Numbered from the stretch's first letter, positions 17,626 to 31,391 are shown. The stretch: DNA of 64,000 nt from Haematococcus lacustris (GCA_030144725.1 JASKMD010000017.1:11500409-11564408); one strand, 5' to 3'. Numbers and translations are program-made. Notes: generated by a model from the sequence alone, not told the origin.

Positions 17626-19616
17626 GAACACACCTCAGCTGCTCACTATCAATTGTTATAGTGGTGAGTAGCGGCACCAATGAGGGAACTCCGCCTGGCA
17701 TCCAGCCGGAAGTACAATCACAGCACAGCCCGCCAGGCTAGCTCCACGAGCCTTTTGTTGGTGCAGGCGGTGTTGAAGGGCCATCGTGGGGCTAGTAATG
17801 ACTCGACATTGCAGCGAGGTGCGAATGGGTAGAGGTTTCTCTAGCCAGCCACACAGAAAAAGGGACCCCCTTGCACAAATCGGCATGTTGTGAGCTGACC
17901 ACTCTGAGTTATTAGAATTTTGAGTCATTACTCTGTTCGTAACTCTACGACACAGCTGCTGGAATAGAAAGCACGGCAATTCATCAACCAGGCCCGCCTC
18001 TTCACCCTTTGGCGTGACCCGACTCTGCCTTGCAGAATTGACTAGCCTACTCCGACCGCCTGGACCCTGCCCCCTCGCACCCCCTTGCAGCCCCACCACC
18101 TCCCAGCCCCCGCAGAAGCCTCCCACCCCCTCCCACCCCCTCACTGCCCCCTCACTGCCCCGCCAACCCTTCCCACCCCCTCCCACCCCTTCCCACCCCT
18201 TCTCAGCCCCTCCCACCCCCACCACCCCCTCCCACCCCTGCCCACCCCTTCCCACCCCCTCCCAGCCCCTCTCAATGTCGCTCCCTGGCCCTGGCAAGTC
18301 ATTGCAAGACGCAAACCCATGACTCCCAGCCGGCAGCGTGCTCATCTTGCAGCACTTGTGAAGTCACCAAGGGCTGCTCATCTGCACAGTCCTAATGGCC
18401 TAAAAGCTACGGCAAGGAGGGCTAACGACATTGCCCCCCTCGTGCTGCACCCCCCTGGCAGCAGCAGGCAGCTGGTGCTGGTGCTGCCCCTGGGCTGCCC
18501 ACCCCTCCAGCTGAGCAGCAGGGGGTCAGGGCGGAGCTGGACACAAGCTGGACACGCAAGCGGAGGGCGGGCGGGAGGGATCGTACCCAACATGTCGAGC
18601 AAGGTAACGTAGCAATGGCCTACGCACCTTGAGTGGCCTTACCGAGTGGCCAGGTAGTAGGTACTACTCACGAAGCGGTCAAGCAATGCAGCAGCCTTGT
18701 ATACTTCCGAGCATGGGTGGAGGGGCGTCGTTACATCGGTTTGGCGTGCCATGTGCATTGTTTTGACTGCGGCGACTGTCCCTGACTGTTTGCAGAGGCT
18801 ACTGGGCCACGTCGGTCGCGGCGGTCGGTCGCGGCAAGGCCCGCATGAGCAAAACTGGCATGAATTTGAATGCCAAGATTTGAGCCGCCAAAGCACTCGG
18901 CACAGTGCACAATATTTAATGTTACAAGCTGCACCGCATAGCTGACAGAGTCTTCTATCCAGGGATGTGCGAAACATAAATAGAAACCATGTGGCTGAGA
19001 CGCGGCGACGTTTTGATTACCAGGGGTCGCTTTCCTATCATTTCCTGTCATTTTTTGCTAGTTGGGGTCGCCTGAGTGTAAGCCGGTGATACCTTAGTGT
19101 GCGCCGACCCAAATGGTGTATTCGGCGGTAGCCAGTATATTTATATGTTCCAAACACCCCGTCTAGGCGCCCTGCACGCCCGGCAGACATCGCGTTGGGT
19201 GTCAGCCGGACATTCCATTTGTGCACAACCAGCTCACTACGCTAGGTAGATGGGGCCTCAGCGATGTGGCTCACCGTGACCCGGAGACCCGTCTCGCCGC
19301 TGTGATTTGTTCGCGGGCACATGTGGCAGTACGCGAGCAAAGACTCCAATGGCTTGCGCTGATGGTCAGATGACGCGCATAGATTTGCAGCTACCAATGT
19401 GACAAACGCTATCGGAAAAAAATGCAGTATTGAGAGAGTACTTGCATGCATATTACCAACCCCATGTTGGGAGCGCCTGAGTTACAGAGGCGGGCATAAG
19501 ATTGGCAGCGGCATGCGCATGCTGGTTCTTTGCAGTGAAATGATATGTTTCAGCTACGCTTGGTGACGGGTGCACATCCCGCACAACCAGTATTGATGAG
19601 ATGGACGTGTGGCTTG

Positions 19617-19750
19617 TAGGGACCGTCCCGACCCATCTAACGTTAGACTAGATTAGACGATTCTAACGTTAGATTGGCTTGCTAGATCTAGTCTAACCAT
19701 CTAATCTAACGTTAGATCTACGTAGATCTACGTAGATGGGACGATCCCTA
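19617..19750. mobile_element. 134-bp hAT-type MITE (block B)
   Basis: Identical to the MITE at 13430, with 8-bp duplications GTGGCTTG at 19609-19616 and 19751-19758. It lies about 160 bases upstream of the ATG of the complete gene, so it was present before the block was duplicated. Confidence 0.9.
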
Positions 19751-19908
19751 GTGGCTTGAGACTGTGCGACCGGCCATGCAAGCAGCATGGACAATGTCTC
19801 CGGACATGCGCAGCTTACATACGAGTCTGGCGCGCCCCGCGCAATAGATGCATATGTAGCATTGTGATATGTAGTACCGGTACTACTAGGATAGCACCGT
19901 GTATTGCC

Positions 19909-22900
19909 ATGGAGCTGCCGCGGACCGCGGAAGCTAAAATTACAAAGTGGCTTGAGCTGCTTGCGCGTGGGAGCAGTATCGAGCAGCGGATACAAAGTTG
20001 TAGCGAACTAGGAAATTTGGCGCAGTTTCTTCCCTCGGCACTGATCGCGGCGAAGGTGACAATTACGTCTTCCATTCCACTGGCTGCCTGTTGCCACAGA
20101 GTACAAGCTACTTTGTAGGTGGCCGCGGACTTGCGTGTATGGCCGGCTTTGGTAGATTCTCTGTTAAAGCATGAGGAGGTCGAGGTCAAACGGGCCGCAG
20201 TGACAGCGCTCTCGCAGCTTACCACCCCAAGTCCTGCTGCTCAAGCCCTGCGAGCTTGGCCGCACATTCGGCAAGCTGTGCTCGAACTACTGTGGCATGT
20301 GAGTCCTGGATGCCCCCCATCCTTCCCATACTCCCAAGACTGCTCCAAGCCTGGCTTAACGCCTGTTTGCCACGTGTCGACCCTGCCGGCTGGCTGCAGG
20401 ATGCTGTGACTCACCAGCTGTCTGGCCTGCTGTCTGGCCACAGTGCCTCTACCTGCCTGGCACCTGTCTGTCGCCTGCTTCTGGGCATGGTAAAGCACAT
20501 GCCTCCCACAGCCGACGATGTGATTGCCAGGAGCAGAGTGCTGGACCTGCTAATCCAGGCAGTCGCAGGGCCAGAGGTGACCAACATTGCCTCAACCCAC
20601 CCACCTTACCCCACCCACCTTACCCGCCCCACCCCACCCCACCCCACCCCACCCCACCCCACCCCACCCCACCCCACCCCACCCCACCCCACCCCACCCC
20701 ACCCCACCCCACCCCACCCCACCCCACCCCACCCCACCCCACCCCACCCCACCCCACCCCACCCCACCCCACCCCACCCCACCCCACCCCACCCCACCCC
20801 ACCCCACCCCACCCCACCCCACCCCACCCCACCCCACCCCACCCCACCCCACCCCTCTGACCTCATACCACCCCACCCCATCCCGCTGATACCTACTCTG
20901 CCGACCCAGGGCACAACACAAACAGCTGACTTGAAGGACTCATGTAAAGCATGCCTGCCTGCATGCCTATATGGCTCCCTCCCTGCCTGTCCCTGGCACA
21001 GTAGCCAGCTTAGGTTGCACCTGCCTGCTTATTTGCTTAGGTTGCACCTGCTTGCCTGATTGCCTGCCTCTCGTGCTCCCTCTCAAGCACAGGAGCGTGA
21101 TGGGGCTGTGGCAGCTTTAGCAGTGCTGCACATGGCGGCCATGAGCCCCAGCCTGTGTGTGGCCGTCATGCACAAGTACGTGACGATAAATGTGGACGTG
21201 CCTGAACAAGGTGTGCACCGCTGGCCCGTGCCACCCCGTGATGCTGCGCCCCTCCCCAATCTCATGCCTAGAGCTAGCCGGCCGACACTCCGCTGACCAC
21301 AGGCGAGATGTCAACTCGCACCTCGTTCTTTGCCGCACTGCGACAGCGCTTCCAGCTTAGCACGCGGCCAAGCGCCGCGCCGCACTTCCTTCAACCGGGC
21401 GCCTGCATCGCTTTCATCCTGGACGCCACCGCTCTGGAGCCGTGGAAGCTGCCAGGATCCACTTTGGCGCAAGTGAGGGTCATTGTTCCTGTGCACCGGA
21501 CCGCTTGTTCATGAGCACCTCGCTGCGTCCCAGGGTAGAGGTCAGATGTAAGATTAGACCTACCGTACTATCCCATAGCATTCCTGGTCCTGAATCTATC
21601 ATTGGGAATATATAACTATCTTTAACAACATACTTAGAATATGCTCATAGCACGGACGTTTCGTGATTCTCCCGCAATAAAGGGACAATTTATATGATTC
21701 TACAATCAGATGGGAAACGGCATGGACAGTAGATGCGCAGTCGCAGACTGGGTTGTGGTTTGCGAATTCTGGATTGCAGACAGCTAGCGACAGTTGAAGC
21801 GGCATGACAAGCAGCCTCAGCCTCGGGTCCTCACCATCGCATAAGGTCGTCCTAACATTTGCTGATCATGTGCCCTCAACACCTGCCATGACATTAGCTG
21901 CTTGTACAACAATTGTTGACTGTATTTTTTATTAACTCCAATAGATCCACTCCGGGAGTCTTTCCCTTGCTTCCCACCTTCTCTTGCTTTCCAGCCTGCT
22001 TGCTTGCTGCAGTGCCTCCCCACTGGCTCCTGACACGGTCCCCCTTGCCCCCTTGCACCATGGTGTGCTCCCTGCTGCCGCAGACGTCTTATCAAAAGCT
22101 GATGCTGGTGCAGCTGCTGGAGACCAATATGGTGGCTTGCTTGATATCCTACGTGGCTGTTGAGACAGACAACCTGCGGCATGCCCTGGCTGCTGTGTCC
22201 ACTCAGGTCAGCAGCTCAGCAGGCAGCAGCATGGATGGTGGCAGGACCCCCGGTGGACAGTGGCAGGTCGAACGACGTCAGGCAGCCAACAGCAGGGGTA
22301 CGATGGAAGGCAGCGGGTGTTGGATGGAGTAGTCAGGTCAGCCATGTTCACGGATGGACAGCCGCAGCTGTCTCCTTGGAGAGGTTTGAACCCTTGCCCC
22401 TCACTCAGGCGCTTGCAGCTGTGGTGGTTGCGTAGCTGGTTCCCTTGGGGTTACCATGGCCCCAATGGTTGCCCTACAGCAGTGAACAGCGCGGGTAAGA
22501 GGAGCGGAAAGGTGAATTTCCCTCGGAAAAGTGGGTTTCCCTCGTGGCTCCCATGACCCCACCGGTGGTGGCACCGATGCAAGGCAGGAGGCAAACAGGA
22601 CCAGCAGTGACCTCTGGGGGTTGATCCTGGTACCTGGTAGTCACAGAACCTAGCTCGTGTCGGTGACAGGGATGGCTGGTGGCTGGTGGCTGCGTGGCCT
22701 GGCTGGCCCTGTCCCGTACCTGGTCCCACCCACTGCTTGGAGCTAACTGCATGAGGAGCAGGGCAGGAGGGCGCGATGCGATAGAGGGAGGGGCCTGTCC
22801 AGCTTGCTGCAAGCTTGCCGCCTGACTCTAGCTACTCTAGAACTGGGATTACTTCACCCTGGCCTGGCAAGGTGGGCTGCAGGGCCGGCTCTGCCTGACC

Positions 22901-25066
22901 CTGGCCTACGCACCTGCTTGTATAGGTGGACGGCCTCATGAGCTCCATCCTGCTGCAGGCGGAGGCAGCCTCTGCGGTGGTGCAGCAGCAGTTGAGAGAC
23001 CTGCGGCTGCAGCTCGCGGCCATCAAGCAGCAGCTGGACGCAGCTGGTGCCTCGGGACGCATGCAGGTATGCAGTGGCTCACCTCGACCATCCCTCGCCC
23101 CTGACCTTGCCCTGGCCCTGGACTTGGCCCCTCCCTTTGCCCCTCCCCTTGCCCCTGCTCCTGCTCCTGCCCCTGCCTTTCCTCCTGCCCCTGCCCCTGC
23201 TCCTCGGCCCCAAGTCCCCAGCTCTCCCCTCCCTCCCCCACCACAGGAGGAGTGGGTGCAGGAGCTGCTGGACCAGAAGGATGAGCTGCGGCACGAGCAG
23301 TGGCTGCTGACCCGCTGCCTGGCCAGCCACCAACAGTCCCGCGCCGTGCTGGCAGCCCATGCTGCCGCTATGGTGGCATGCATTGCTCGGATGCTGCGGC
23401 CCCCCTCCCACTCCGACGCCTTGCGCTCGTCACGCAAAAGCCCACTCCCTCTCACACTGGCCACCTCTCCCAAGGAGGGCAAGGCCAGTCACTCAATGCC
23501 CCAGCTGGCGAACCTGAGGCGGGCTATTGAACTGCTCACCTGGCTCCTCACCTCGCCTCCCACACCAGCCAGCAGTGGTCGGTGGCTTATGATAGGGTCA
23601 TGATGGAGTATGCTATGGGACAGTGCGATGGCCCTAGCGTAATCCCTGACCTAGACCCTGGACTGCAGCTAGGTGCTCACGAGCAAGGGATCCGGTGCAC
23701 AGGAACAACAAACCTCACTTGCTCCTGCATACGCAGCTGGTGTTGCCAGTGTCGCCAGTCCGTGTTCTAGGGCTGCTGTGGCACTTGTTGTGACATTCTT
23801 TAAGTGCCATGCCAGGTCTCCTGAAGAAGGCCCAGGCCAGTAGCCAGTCTCAGGCTGTTGCCAGACTTAGCCACAGGCCACGCCCCAACTCTTTCTCCCC
23901 TACACCTACCAATGCCACCCCAGTCTCCCTCCTTGCTTCCTCGCCGCAACACCATCGTGCTCTTTTCTCCCCCCATGGGTGCAGCAGCTGCGCCGGATGA
24001 CGGAGGACTGCTGCTGCTGCGCGCACGGCTGCATGCCCAAATGCTATCCGCGGGGTTAGTCCCTGCTGGGCTGCGCTGTGCACACAATTCCAAGGTAAGG
24101 TAGTGGCCAGGCAAGTCCAGGGGCCTGGGGTGGTATGCGAAGGAGTGGTATAAGGAGGTCCAGGCTGAGCTGCGGTGTGCACAAATCTGCAAGGTGTGAT
24201 GAAAGGAGATCCAGGGGGCTGGGGGCTTGCCTCAGGAGGACTGGCCTCCCCTACCCTCACAGCTAAACCATCTGCTGCTGGCTATTCCCTTGTTTGCTGC
24301 GTGCCTGCTCAGGCGTGTGAGAGCTTCATGCTGGAGGCTGCTACCATGCTGCGTAACATGGAGGTGCCGGATCAGGTGGTCCGCCTGATGCAGCGGATGC
24401 TGGGGGTGCTGCGGGCAGACATGGCGGCGCTGCATGCCATGGACGTCAGGCTGAGAGTGCGGGCTAAGGCGGTGCGTGCACAAAACATTTGGCACAGGGG
24501 TAGGGGCAGGGGGGCGGTGGGGTTGGATATCCCAAGCCTAGGGTGTCCTGAGCAGAGCCAAACTCAGCTGCCGCATCCCTGCCCAGTCCCTTGCTCCTTT
24601 GCCTTGCTACATCCAATTCTGGCTTGCCCTTGCGCCTGCCTCCTCTTCCACCCCTGCCCCACCCTGTTGTTGCACCCGGCCGGCCCTCACTAGCCTTGCC
24701 ACTGTGGCTGCTACAGGTTCAGGAAGAGGCAAAGCGAGTGCGCAAAGCCCTGATGCTGAATATCCCAAAGGATCTGGGTCAGCAGCGCCACCGCATGGCC
24801 GAGCTCAACGCCCTCTCTGCCTGTGAGTGACAGCAGAGCAGCTGCTGGGCTGCTCGCCAGAACCATCACCCTCCACACTTCAGCCTCGGGACCCCCTTCC
24901 TCACCCTCACCCTTTCTCAGCCACCCCCTCCTGGCCTGCCTCCTTGTCCTGTCTTGGGCTAGCATTGCTGGAGGTTGGGGTGGTTAGGTTAGCTCGAGGT
25001 CTGCCACCGTAGTCCAGCTTCTTCCAGAGCAGGATGGGTTGTGGGGGGAGCCATGCGTGTGTCAAG

Positions 25067-25102
<36 letters not shown>

Positions 25103-28100
25103 CGATGGGTGGCATATCAGGCTGGCTAGCTGCAGGTCCATGTGGGATGTGGCAGGGGCGGGTGGGGATGTGCTCTCAGCCTGGATCACTTACTTGACAA
25201 TGTAGGCGGGCTGGCTAATCTTGCATGGCCTGTATAAGCTGAGCAGGTAGTCGGTAGGGCAGGTGTGCTGATGGGCTTGCATGGCTTCTTTAGGTGCTGC
25301 CACCGTGCATCCTGCTTCAGCATCACAAGCAATGCGGGCACCACTCAATGCCAAACCGCATGCTGGTGGACTGCGTACCTGGCAGCCTGGCTGGCAGAAG
25401 GGGCTCTGCAGACCTCCCTGCAGACCTCCCTGCAGGCATGCCACTCCTCACCATCAGACATGCTGCCTTTACCGCTGCCCCTGTCACTGCTGTGCTGCAA
25501 CGGCTGCTGCACCTGCCCATGCTGCTGCTGCACCTGATGCCCCTGATGCCCCTGCTGCAGACGTGGCAGATGACGACATACGGCAGCGGGCAATACAGCT
25601 GAAACAGGAGGCAGCAGTGAGTGGTGGGGGAGAGGGGGTGCCACCTGACCAGCCCCAGCTGCCTGGTCCACCCTGTACTACTGCGATAGCACCTGCACCC
25701 AGGGCCCTGCTGGCATCGCCTATTCCACCTGCTGCCCAGCATGTGCCTGCCCCACACCCATCCACTCCACCTGGGGTGTGTGGGTGGTTGTCTGAGATTT
25801 CCGCTATGCTGCCATATGCCCGCCTATGTACACAGCCAGGACCCACAACCCTGATTCTGCACTGCACCGCTCCACAAAGCACAGCCTCGCCTCCCATCAC
25901 CTGCCCCCCTTGGCCCCACCCCCACCCAGCCCTGCTGCCTGGCCCACTTGTCTGGTGTGTCAGGAGCTGTCCAAATCTCGTGGTAGTGTGACCGAGCTGA
26001 GCCTGCGACTCACCCTGCTAGGCAGTGAGGCCGACCTACAGCTGCAGGCGCTGACCTCAGCCCATGCTCAGTGCCAGGCCAGTCTGACCTCCCCACTCAC
26101 CACCACCGACGAGTCTGCTGCTGACGCCATCTCACCACCCCAGTCACCGGTCCGCAAGGGCAGCAGGCAGGGTGCAGACGGGGACATCCTGGGCGATGCA
26201 GCGGGAGCAGGGGGCTGGGGGGAGCGGGCAGAAGGTGCTGGGGAGGGTGACGGATGTAAGGAGCAGCTGCAGGGCAGTGAGCTGTGTGGTAGCCTGCCGG
26301 TGCCGCTGCTGCTGCCGCCTGGGCCGCTTGTGGTGGAGGTGGGGGAAGAGGGCATCGTCCCGTGGATCTCTCAGCAACACCAGCACTACCAACAGCAGCC
26401 AGGTCCTTGCCTGGTAACAAAGCTTGGAGCTTGCCTCAAAAGTCTGGCGCAGCCGAGCAACCCCAACATCGAGCTGCTGCGGGAGCTGGGTGTCGAACCC
26501 CCCACCTCATCGTCTGCGTCCTCACCTTCGCCATCGCCATTGAGTAGGTTGCTGCGCCGGGTGGTGGGTCGCCCGCGATCCTCCAGTACCAGTGTTGGGG
26601 TGAAGTGGGCGGTGGAGAACCTCGCGGGCGGCGGTAGCGTGTTGGGCAACCGCCCTTTCTCAGCCAGTGTCGCGGCAAAGTCGGTGGCCACAGGCAGCGT
26701 AGCCGGCGAGAGCTTGATCACCTCCTCGGGGGCAGGCAGCGTCGCGGCATCAGCCTGGTGGGGTTTTGAAGCGCGGTCACAGGCAGCGAGCTCCCACACG
26801 CAGAGCACCCCTCGAAGTGAAGGCAGTCGCAGTACCTTTGGTGAGTGATCGCTTCGGCAGTTGACAGTGTTCCCCACCCCACAAAAGTCGTTCTCCGTCC
26901 ACTGTCCCAAACAGCTCAAGCCGCGCTATTCTCATGTGATGCAAGGCTGATCTTTAACTGCCAGTAGGACGTTGCATTCTTATCTCACTGCAACGCTGCA
27001 CAACACTGACCCCCACCTGCAGTGCAGCGTCTGGACACCAGCTATGGGGGCGTAGGCGGTGGTCTCAACACCATCACGCTGCTGGATGAGGCGTCCACTC
27101 TGCTGCGTTTGCTGTCCACGTCCATCCTGCTGATGCCCGGTCCCCCGCCCGGCCCCATGAGCTATGCCGCAGCATCAGAGACCCCTAGCAATACTTACCC
27201 AGTGCTGCCCCCCTCACCCTCCCTGCCCCTGTCGCCTTCCCTGCCTCCCACCCCCTTCCAGCTCCGCTCCCTGCCTTCGCTGCCACCCACCCCTGGCCAA
27301 GCCCCATGCCCGGCCTCTTTCGATCCTCTTGCCGCAGAGGGTGAGGAAGCCAACCCACCCCAAGTCACCTTGAGCCGGCAAGACGCCGGTGCGCCCCACG
27401 CGGACACGGACCCGGACGCGGCACCGCCGGCTCCCAACCCGCTGATCCAGCTGGTGTCGCGGCAGGCCGAAGAGCTGGCACAGGCTCTCGCGCACATCAC
27501 ACTGCTAGGAGTAACCAGTCGCGGCCTGGCGCGGTCCGCAGCGCTGCTCCTCGCGTCCGGCCCAGCCTACTCTAGCCTTAGTGCCGCACAAAGAGAGCAA
27601 TGGGCGGCTCAAGACCCAGAGGTTAAGCTGGGCTTCGCAAGCCTGCCCCCTGCCAGGCTTCTGTCACACCTACCCGATCTCATGCGCTGCTGGACGGGAT
27701 GCATGCAAGCGGGGGAGCCGGGCGACGTGGAGCTGTTGGCCGGAGCAGTTGCGGAAATTGCCGAGCTGGGCTACACGAAGGTGCGTAACCCCGAAGCATG
27801 CGGCGCTGCCATGCTGACGTTTACACAACCGAGGCCGACGTCCCTGCATGACTGGTACCTGTAAAGAGAGGCAGATTGCAGTGATAGCAGATACCATAGT
27901 GCCACACACATCACCTTGCTTACGAGCAGCACGTAGCATTTAGTGACAGCCCAATTACAAGAGTCCTCAGCCCTGTATAGCTCTCATGAGGTGGAGCACA
28001 GCACAGCACAACACAGCACAGCACAGCCGCATAAGCAGCAGCCCAAGGAAACAGCCTGGACCTGGCACCCTGCCCCTCACCTAGCAGCCGCATGTCATGG

Positions 28101-29841
28101 CATGGCAGCAGCAGCAGCCTTGGCTGCAATTAAGTCCTGCACGCCTCCAATACAACACCGCCACCCTGACTGCCCTGTGTAAGTGCACAGCACAACCTGT
28201 AGCCCTGGGGCCTTACGGCTCCACTCTCCCTGTCCACCACCTGTACACCACCTCAGCTGGTTTGTGCCTGCCATGCAGCAGGCAGACAGCTACGCTAAAG
28301 TGTACGTGCAGTCGGGGATGCTGCCGGCGCTGCTCCACCTGCTTGCCGCGGGCAGGCTGCCGCAGCCATCCCACAAGGCGCAGTGGAGCACAGATCGTGG
28401 GCCGGCAACGCCCCCGCGCAAGTCCTCAACGGCCCGAGGGCGGTTTGGGAAAAAAGCACTGGGCAAAGACCGAGCGGCAGTATCGCCCGGAGTCTCTAGG
28501 CCATCGGAGGCGGGATTGGCAGCGCAGAAGGAGGCCGCTCGCGCACTCGTCAGCATTGGCCGATACCACCCGGGTGAGGCATTCCTATCTGAAGCCACAT
28601 GCTGCGACAACTCACGACGCCCCTGGCCCTGCCACTGCCCCCTGCCCACTGCCCTTGCCCTAACCCCAGCACCAGCACCGCCCTTGTTTTATTTGTGGTG
28701 CATACTCCACATCTCACTGCGCGAATCAAGCAGGCACGAATCAAGCGTGGCCGCCAGGAACCTCCGTCAACCCTGGCAATTGTCCTTCATTGTGCAGAGG
28801 CCTTGGCAGCTGTCGCGTCGGACAAGTCGTTGCTGGCCACGGTGGTGTCGTTAACAAACGATCTCAACATTGGACGCCCTGCACGGCACCAGGCTGCTCG
28901 GCTGCTGTCCGCGCTGTTGCTCGTCGGGCAGCCCCCAGATCTTCAGCCGTACGAGCCGCGCCCCGACCCCTCGCCAGCTTGGGTCAGTGTGGTGGAAGCG
29001 GCCCTTGCGGCAGGCGCGTTCAATGACCTGCTACAGCTGCTGGAGTCGGACCACCGCAGCGTCTCAGCTGGTGCGAAGCCAGTCATCATGCGCGCGCTCA
29101 GTTATGTCGTTACGCAGCCGGCTTTGCGCAAAGCAGTCGCAAAGCTGCACGCGGACCAAGTCGAGTCTCACTTGCGGCGTCTTGACAAGACAGTGGCCCT
29201 GCACAACCACGCGGCTGCCCTCGCTGGGGTAGAGCACGGCATCGTGACCATGCAAACGGAGCAGGGGGTCGCGCAGGCGCTGGCTCGGGCGCTGTGGAGC
29301 GTGCCCCGCCAGCTGCATCAGGTGACCTGGACAGCTGCCCACCCAAACTCCCTGACCACCACCTCCCAAACCCCACATCACTCCCCTTCTGTCAGCCCCA
29401 CCCTAGTCCTGCTCACCGGCTTGCACTCATCTGGGACAGACAGCACCTGGGAATCAAACACAAGGGACAGACATCAGAGTCAGGTCAGGCTGGATCAGGC
29501 TCATTTAGGTTGGATTGATTTGAAATTTGTGAAGTTTATGAGTGAGGGTGTGGCGGATCGAAGTCCAGGTAGTCTGTGCCCCATGTCTTGACCTGCAGGT
29601 GATGACCAGCGACTCCACCAGCAAGGGGCGGCTGGTTGAGCCCGCCATCCTGGCCGCCATGGCCGACTTGGGTTGTCTAGCAGCCCGGGAGCTGGAGGTG
29701 TTGGCAGAGGCTGACCGGGAGGCCCGCGCGGCTGTGCAGTCGCTAGGCCTGGCCGTGCGCATCAACCAGGAGTTAGTCAATGCGGTGAGGGACCCAGGGC
29801 TGGGAGCTGCACTGATGCAGCTCAAGGCAACGCTGCCGTGA
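19909..29841 (+). CDS. Large helical-repeat (armadillo/HEAT-like) protein, 17 exons
   Basis: Exons at about 19909-20055, 20119-20298, 20400-20576, 21093-21210, 21303-21472, 22084-22206, 22926-23066, 23247-23577, 23985-24094, 24313-24471, 24717-24822, 25294-25616, 25964-26840, 27023-27780, 28279-28573, 28798-29321 and 29599-29841 join in phase into 1594 codons (1593 aa). Parts of the protein are leucine/alanine-rich helical pairs (VWPALVDSLLKHEEVEVKRAAVTALSQL, a typical ARM/HEAT-like unit). Others are coiled-coil-like (exons 7-11: LQAEAASAVVQQQLRDLRLQLAAIKQQL). Exons 12-14 are long and disordered, rich in Pro and Ser. The C-terminus is helical again (AGLAAQKEAARALVSIGRYHPG; RALSYVVTQPALRKAVAKL). 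I see no catalytic motif, signal peptide or membrane segment. A scaffold role would be typical but is inference. The exon 4/5 junction has an alternative (donor at 21180, acceptor before 21308) that also keeps frame. The gene converges on the small minus-strand gene at 31392. Confidence 0.8.
20627..20855 (+). repeat. (CCCCA)n array in intron 3, block B
   Basis: About 45 CCCCA units in intron 3 of the complete gene, 15 units fewer than in block A. G-rich on the complementary strand. Confidence 0.95.
25056..25103 (+). repeat. (GGCA)n microsatellite in intron 11
   Basis: About 10 to 11 tandem AGGC/GGCA units in the intron between exons 11 and 12 of the helical-repeat gene. Confidence 0.8.
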
Positions 29842-31391
29842 CCAGGCGCAATGATGCGCCCTTGAGAGGCACCCTGCATGCGCCATTGCCATCCCACTGG
29901 CTGGAACTAGGACGTGGCAGTAGACCCTCCTTGTGCCTGGCTCAGGACCTCAGGAGGCTCAGTTTGCTGGTCGCTGCATTGGCTGTTCCACCTTATCCAC
30001 ACCTGTTCAACCGGTCCATAGGTCAGTAGGCCAGTAGGTCAGGCATAGCACCAGCAGGGCTTGGTGACAGCATAAGTCGCAGTTGTAGGCAGATTTAGAC
30101 AGCTGTTCAGATCAGTTGTGCAACAGGCTCAGGCGTTGCATAACGTCCCTGTAGTGGACCATCATGGAGCACAGCACCTTGTCCATGCGCTAGTGTCCAG
30201 CAGGCGGGCCACACCAAGCAGAGCTTGTGCAGCTAGCAGTGTAGCAGTCATAGCGTCACGCACATCACCTTGCTCGTGAGCATCATTTTACTTTTGTCTC
30301 ACATGACTAGGGTTTGCACATCTTTTGCATGTAGTTGGTAGGTAGGCAGCTGGCAGCACCTCCTCACCAGCCCAGCGGGCAGCCAGTACCAATGCAGAAG
30401 CATAATCAGCTCTCCTCACTAGGGGCGGTGTTTTGTCTGTATGCAGTCATGTTTACACACACATGGCATGAGCGCCTTCCACCTACACGATTGCCTGTCT
30501 TCCGTGACAGAGCTATAGCCTGGGGTTGGCATGACAAACCTGTACTGATGTAAGCTGATGACAGTTCAAGAGGGGGCACATTGCTGTGCCTCAGCAGGCT
30601 TGGGTTGCGAGTGCTGGTTTTGCTTGCCGGTGCTTTTCCGCTTCATCCGAGTCAGTGTGCCGCGAGGTGTTGTGCTTTCTCAACAGCATGTGGCACTCCA
30701 TGTGCACCAAGGTGACAAGGTGCTGACCATCAGCCCTGATTGCACACGTGAGCCAGGACCCCCTCCTTCTTGCTCCTGACGGTGCGGTGAAAGCGAGGCT
30801 GCCTGCCTGCCTGCCTGCTGCGCCCGCTGCTGCCTGCTGCGGGTCAGCCTGCATCCTGCACGCCTGGCTAGCTGGTGACCTGCTCTGCCCATCATGTGTC
30901 TGTTATGTCCTCAACCCACTACTGAGCTGGAGCTGCACAGGTGGGTAGAGGGCAGCTCTGCCAAACCCACAATCATTCAAACAGGGCTGCCTGGTGTCGA
31001 GGCTCGGGAATGGTTTGGTGAGCAACAAACTCTGGATTCTAAGGTGCAGCCTTACATACAGCCTTTCAACACAAGCTCAATGCTACATGCACAGGCTAAG
31101 CAAATAACATGCTCACGTTCCCGGTCTTGCTCCTGTCAATATGGTTATGCCACGAATTGCAATAGCTCTCACATAAACGCATCATAACATGGGGTGCGCT
31201 ACTGGTTACGCTCTGATATGCACACAAAGGAGTGCAATAACATGTTGGGATGCACTGGATTGTGCAATCAAAGAAAAAAGGGATCAGACTCTGCAACTCC
31301 TGAACCCCACAGCCCTCATGCTACACCAAAGCTGTGGCTTGTAACCGACCAAGGTCTTCCAGGCTAGACGAGGGTGATGCCATACCACTCC
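29842..31391. other. Intergenic stretch with a Fanzor-flank repeat
   Basis: Downstream of the helical-repeat gene. 30240-30600 is a dispersed repeat shared with 42165-42860 (described separately). The rest (29842-30239 and 30620-31391) has no convincing coding frame, and I can name nothing in it. Confidence 0.5.
30323..30600 (-). repeat. Solo copy of the 3' flank of Fanzor subfamily A
   Basis: Closely similar to 42603-42860, which lies just 3' of a Fanzor C-terminal fragment there. Shared landmarks include GGTAGGTAGGCAGCTGGCAG, CACATGGCATGAGCGCCTTC and GATGTAAGCTGATGACAG. A small hairpin (CTGTC 30495-30499 with GACAG 30506-30510) is conserved, and the other copy has a longer version of the stem. 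The Fanzor coding part is absent or unrecognisable here. The strand is given relative to Fanzor. Confidence 0.7.

Larger units (their letters stand above)
17626..22367 (+). repeat. Duplicated block B (4742 bp)
   Basis: The second copy of the block at 11439, identical except for 75 fewer bases of CCCCA. Its left edge lies against a hAT-like end fragment. Its right edge runs without a break into the remaining exons of the helical-repeat gene, so B looks like the ancestral arrangement at the 3' side. It includes a hAT-like end at 19312-19480. I see no other gene in 17626-19908. Confidence 0.9.
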
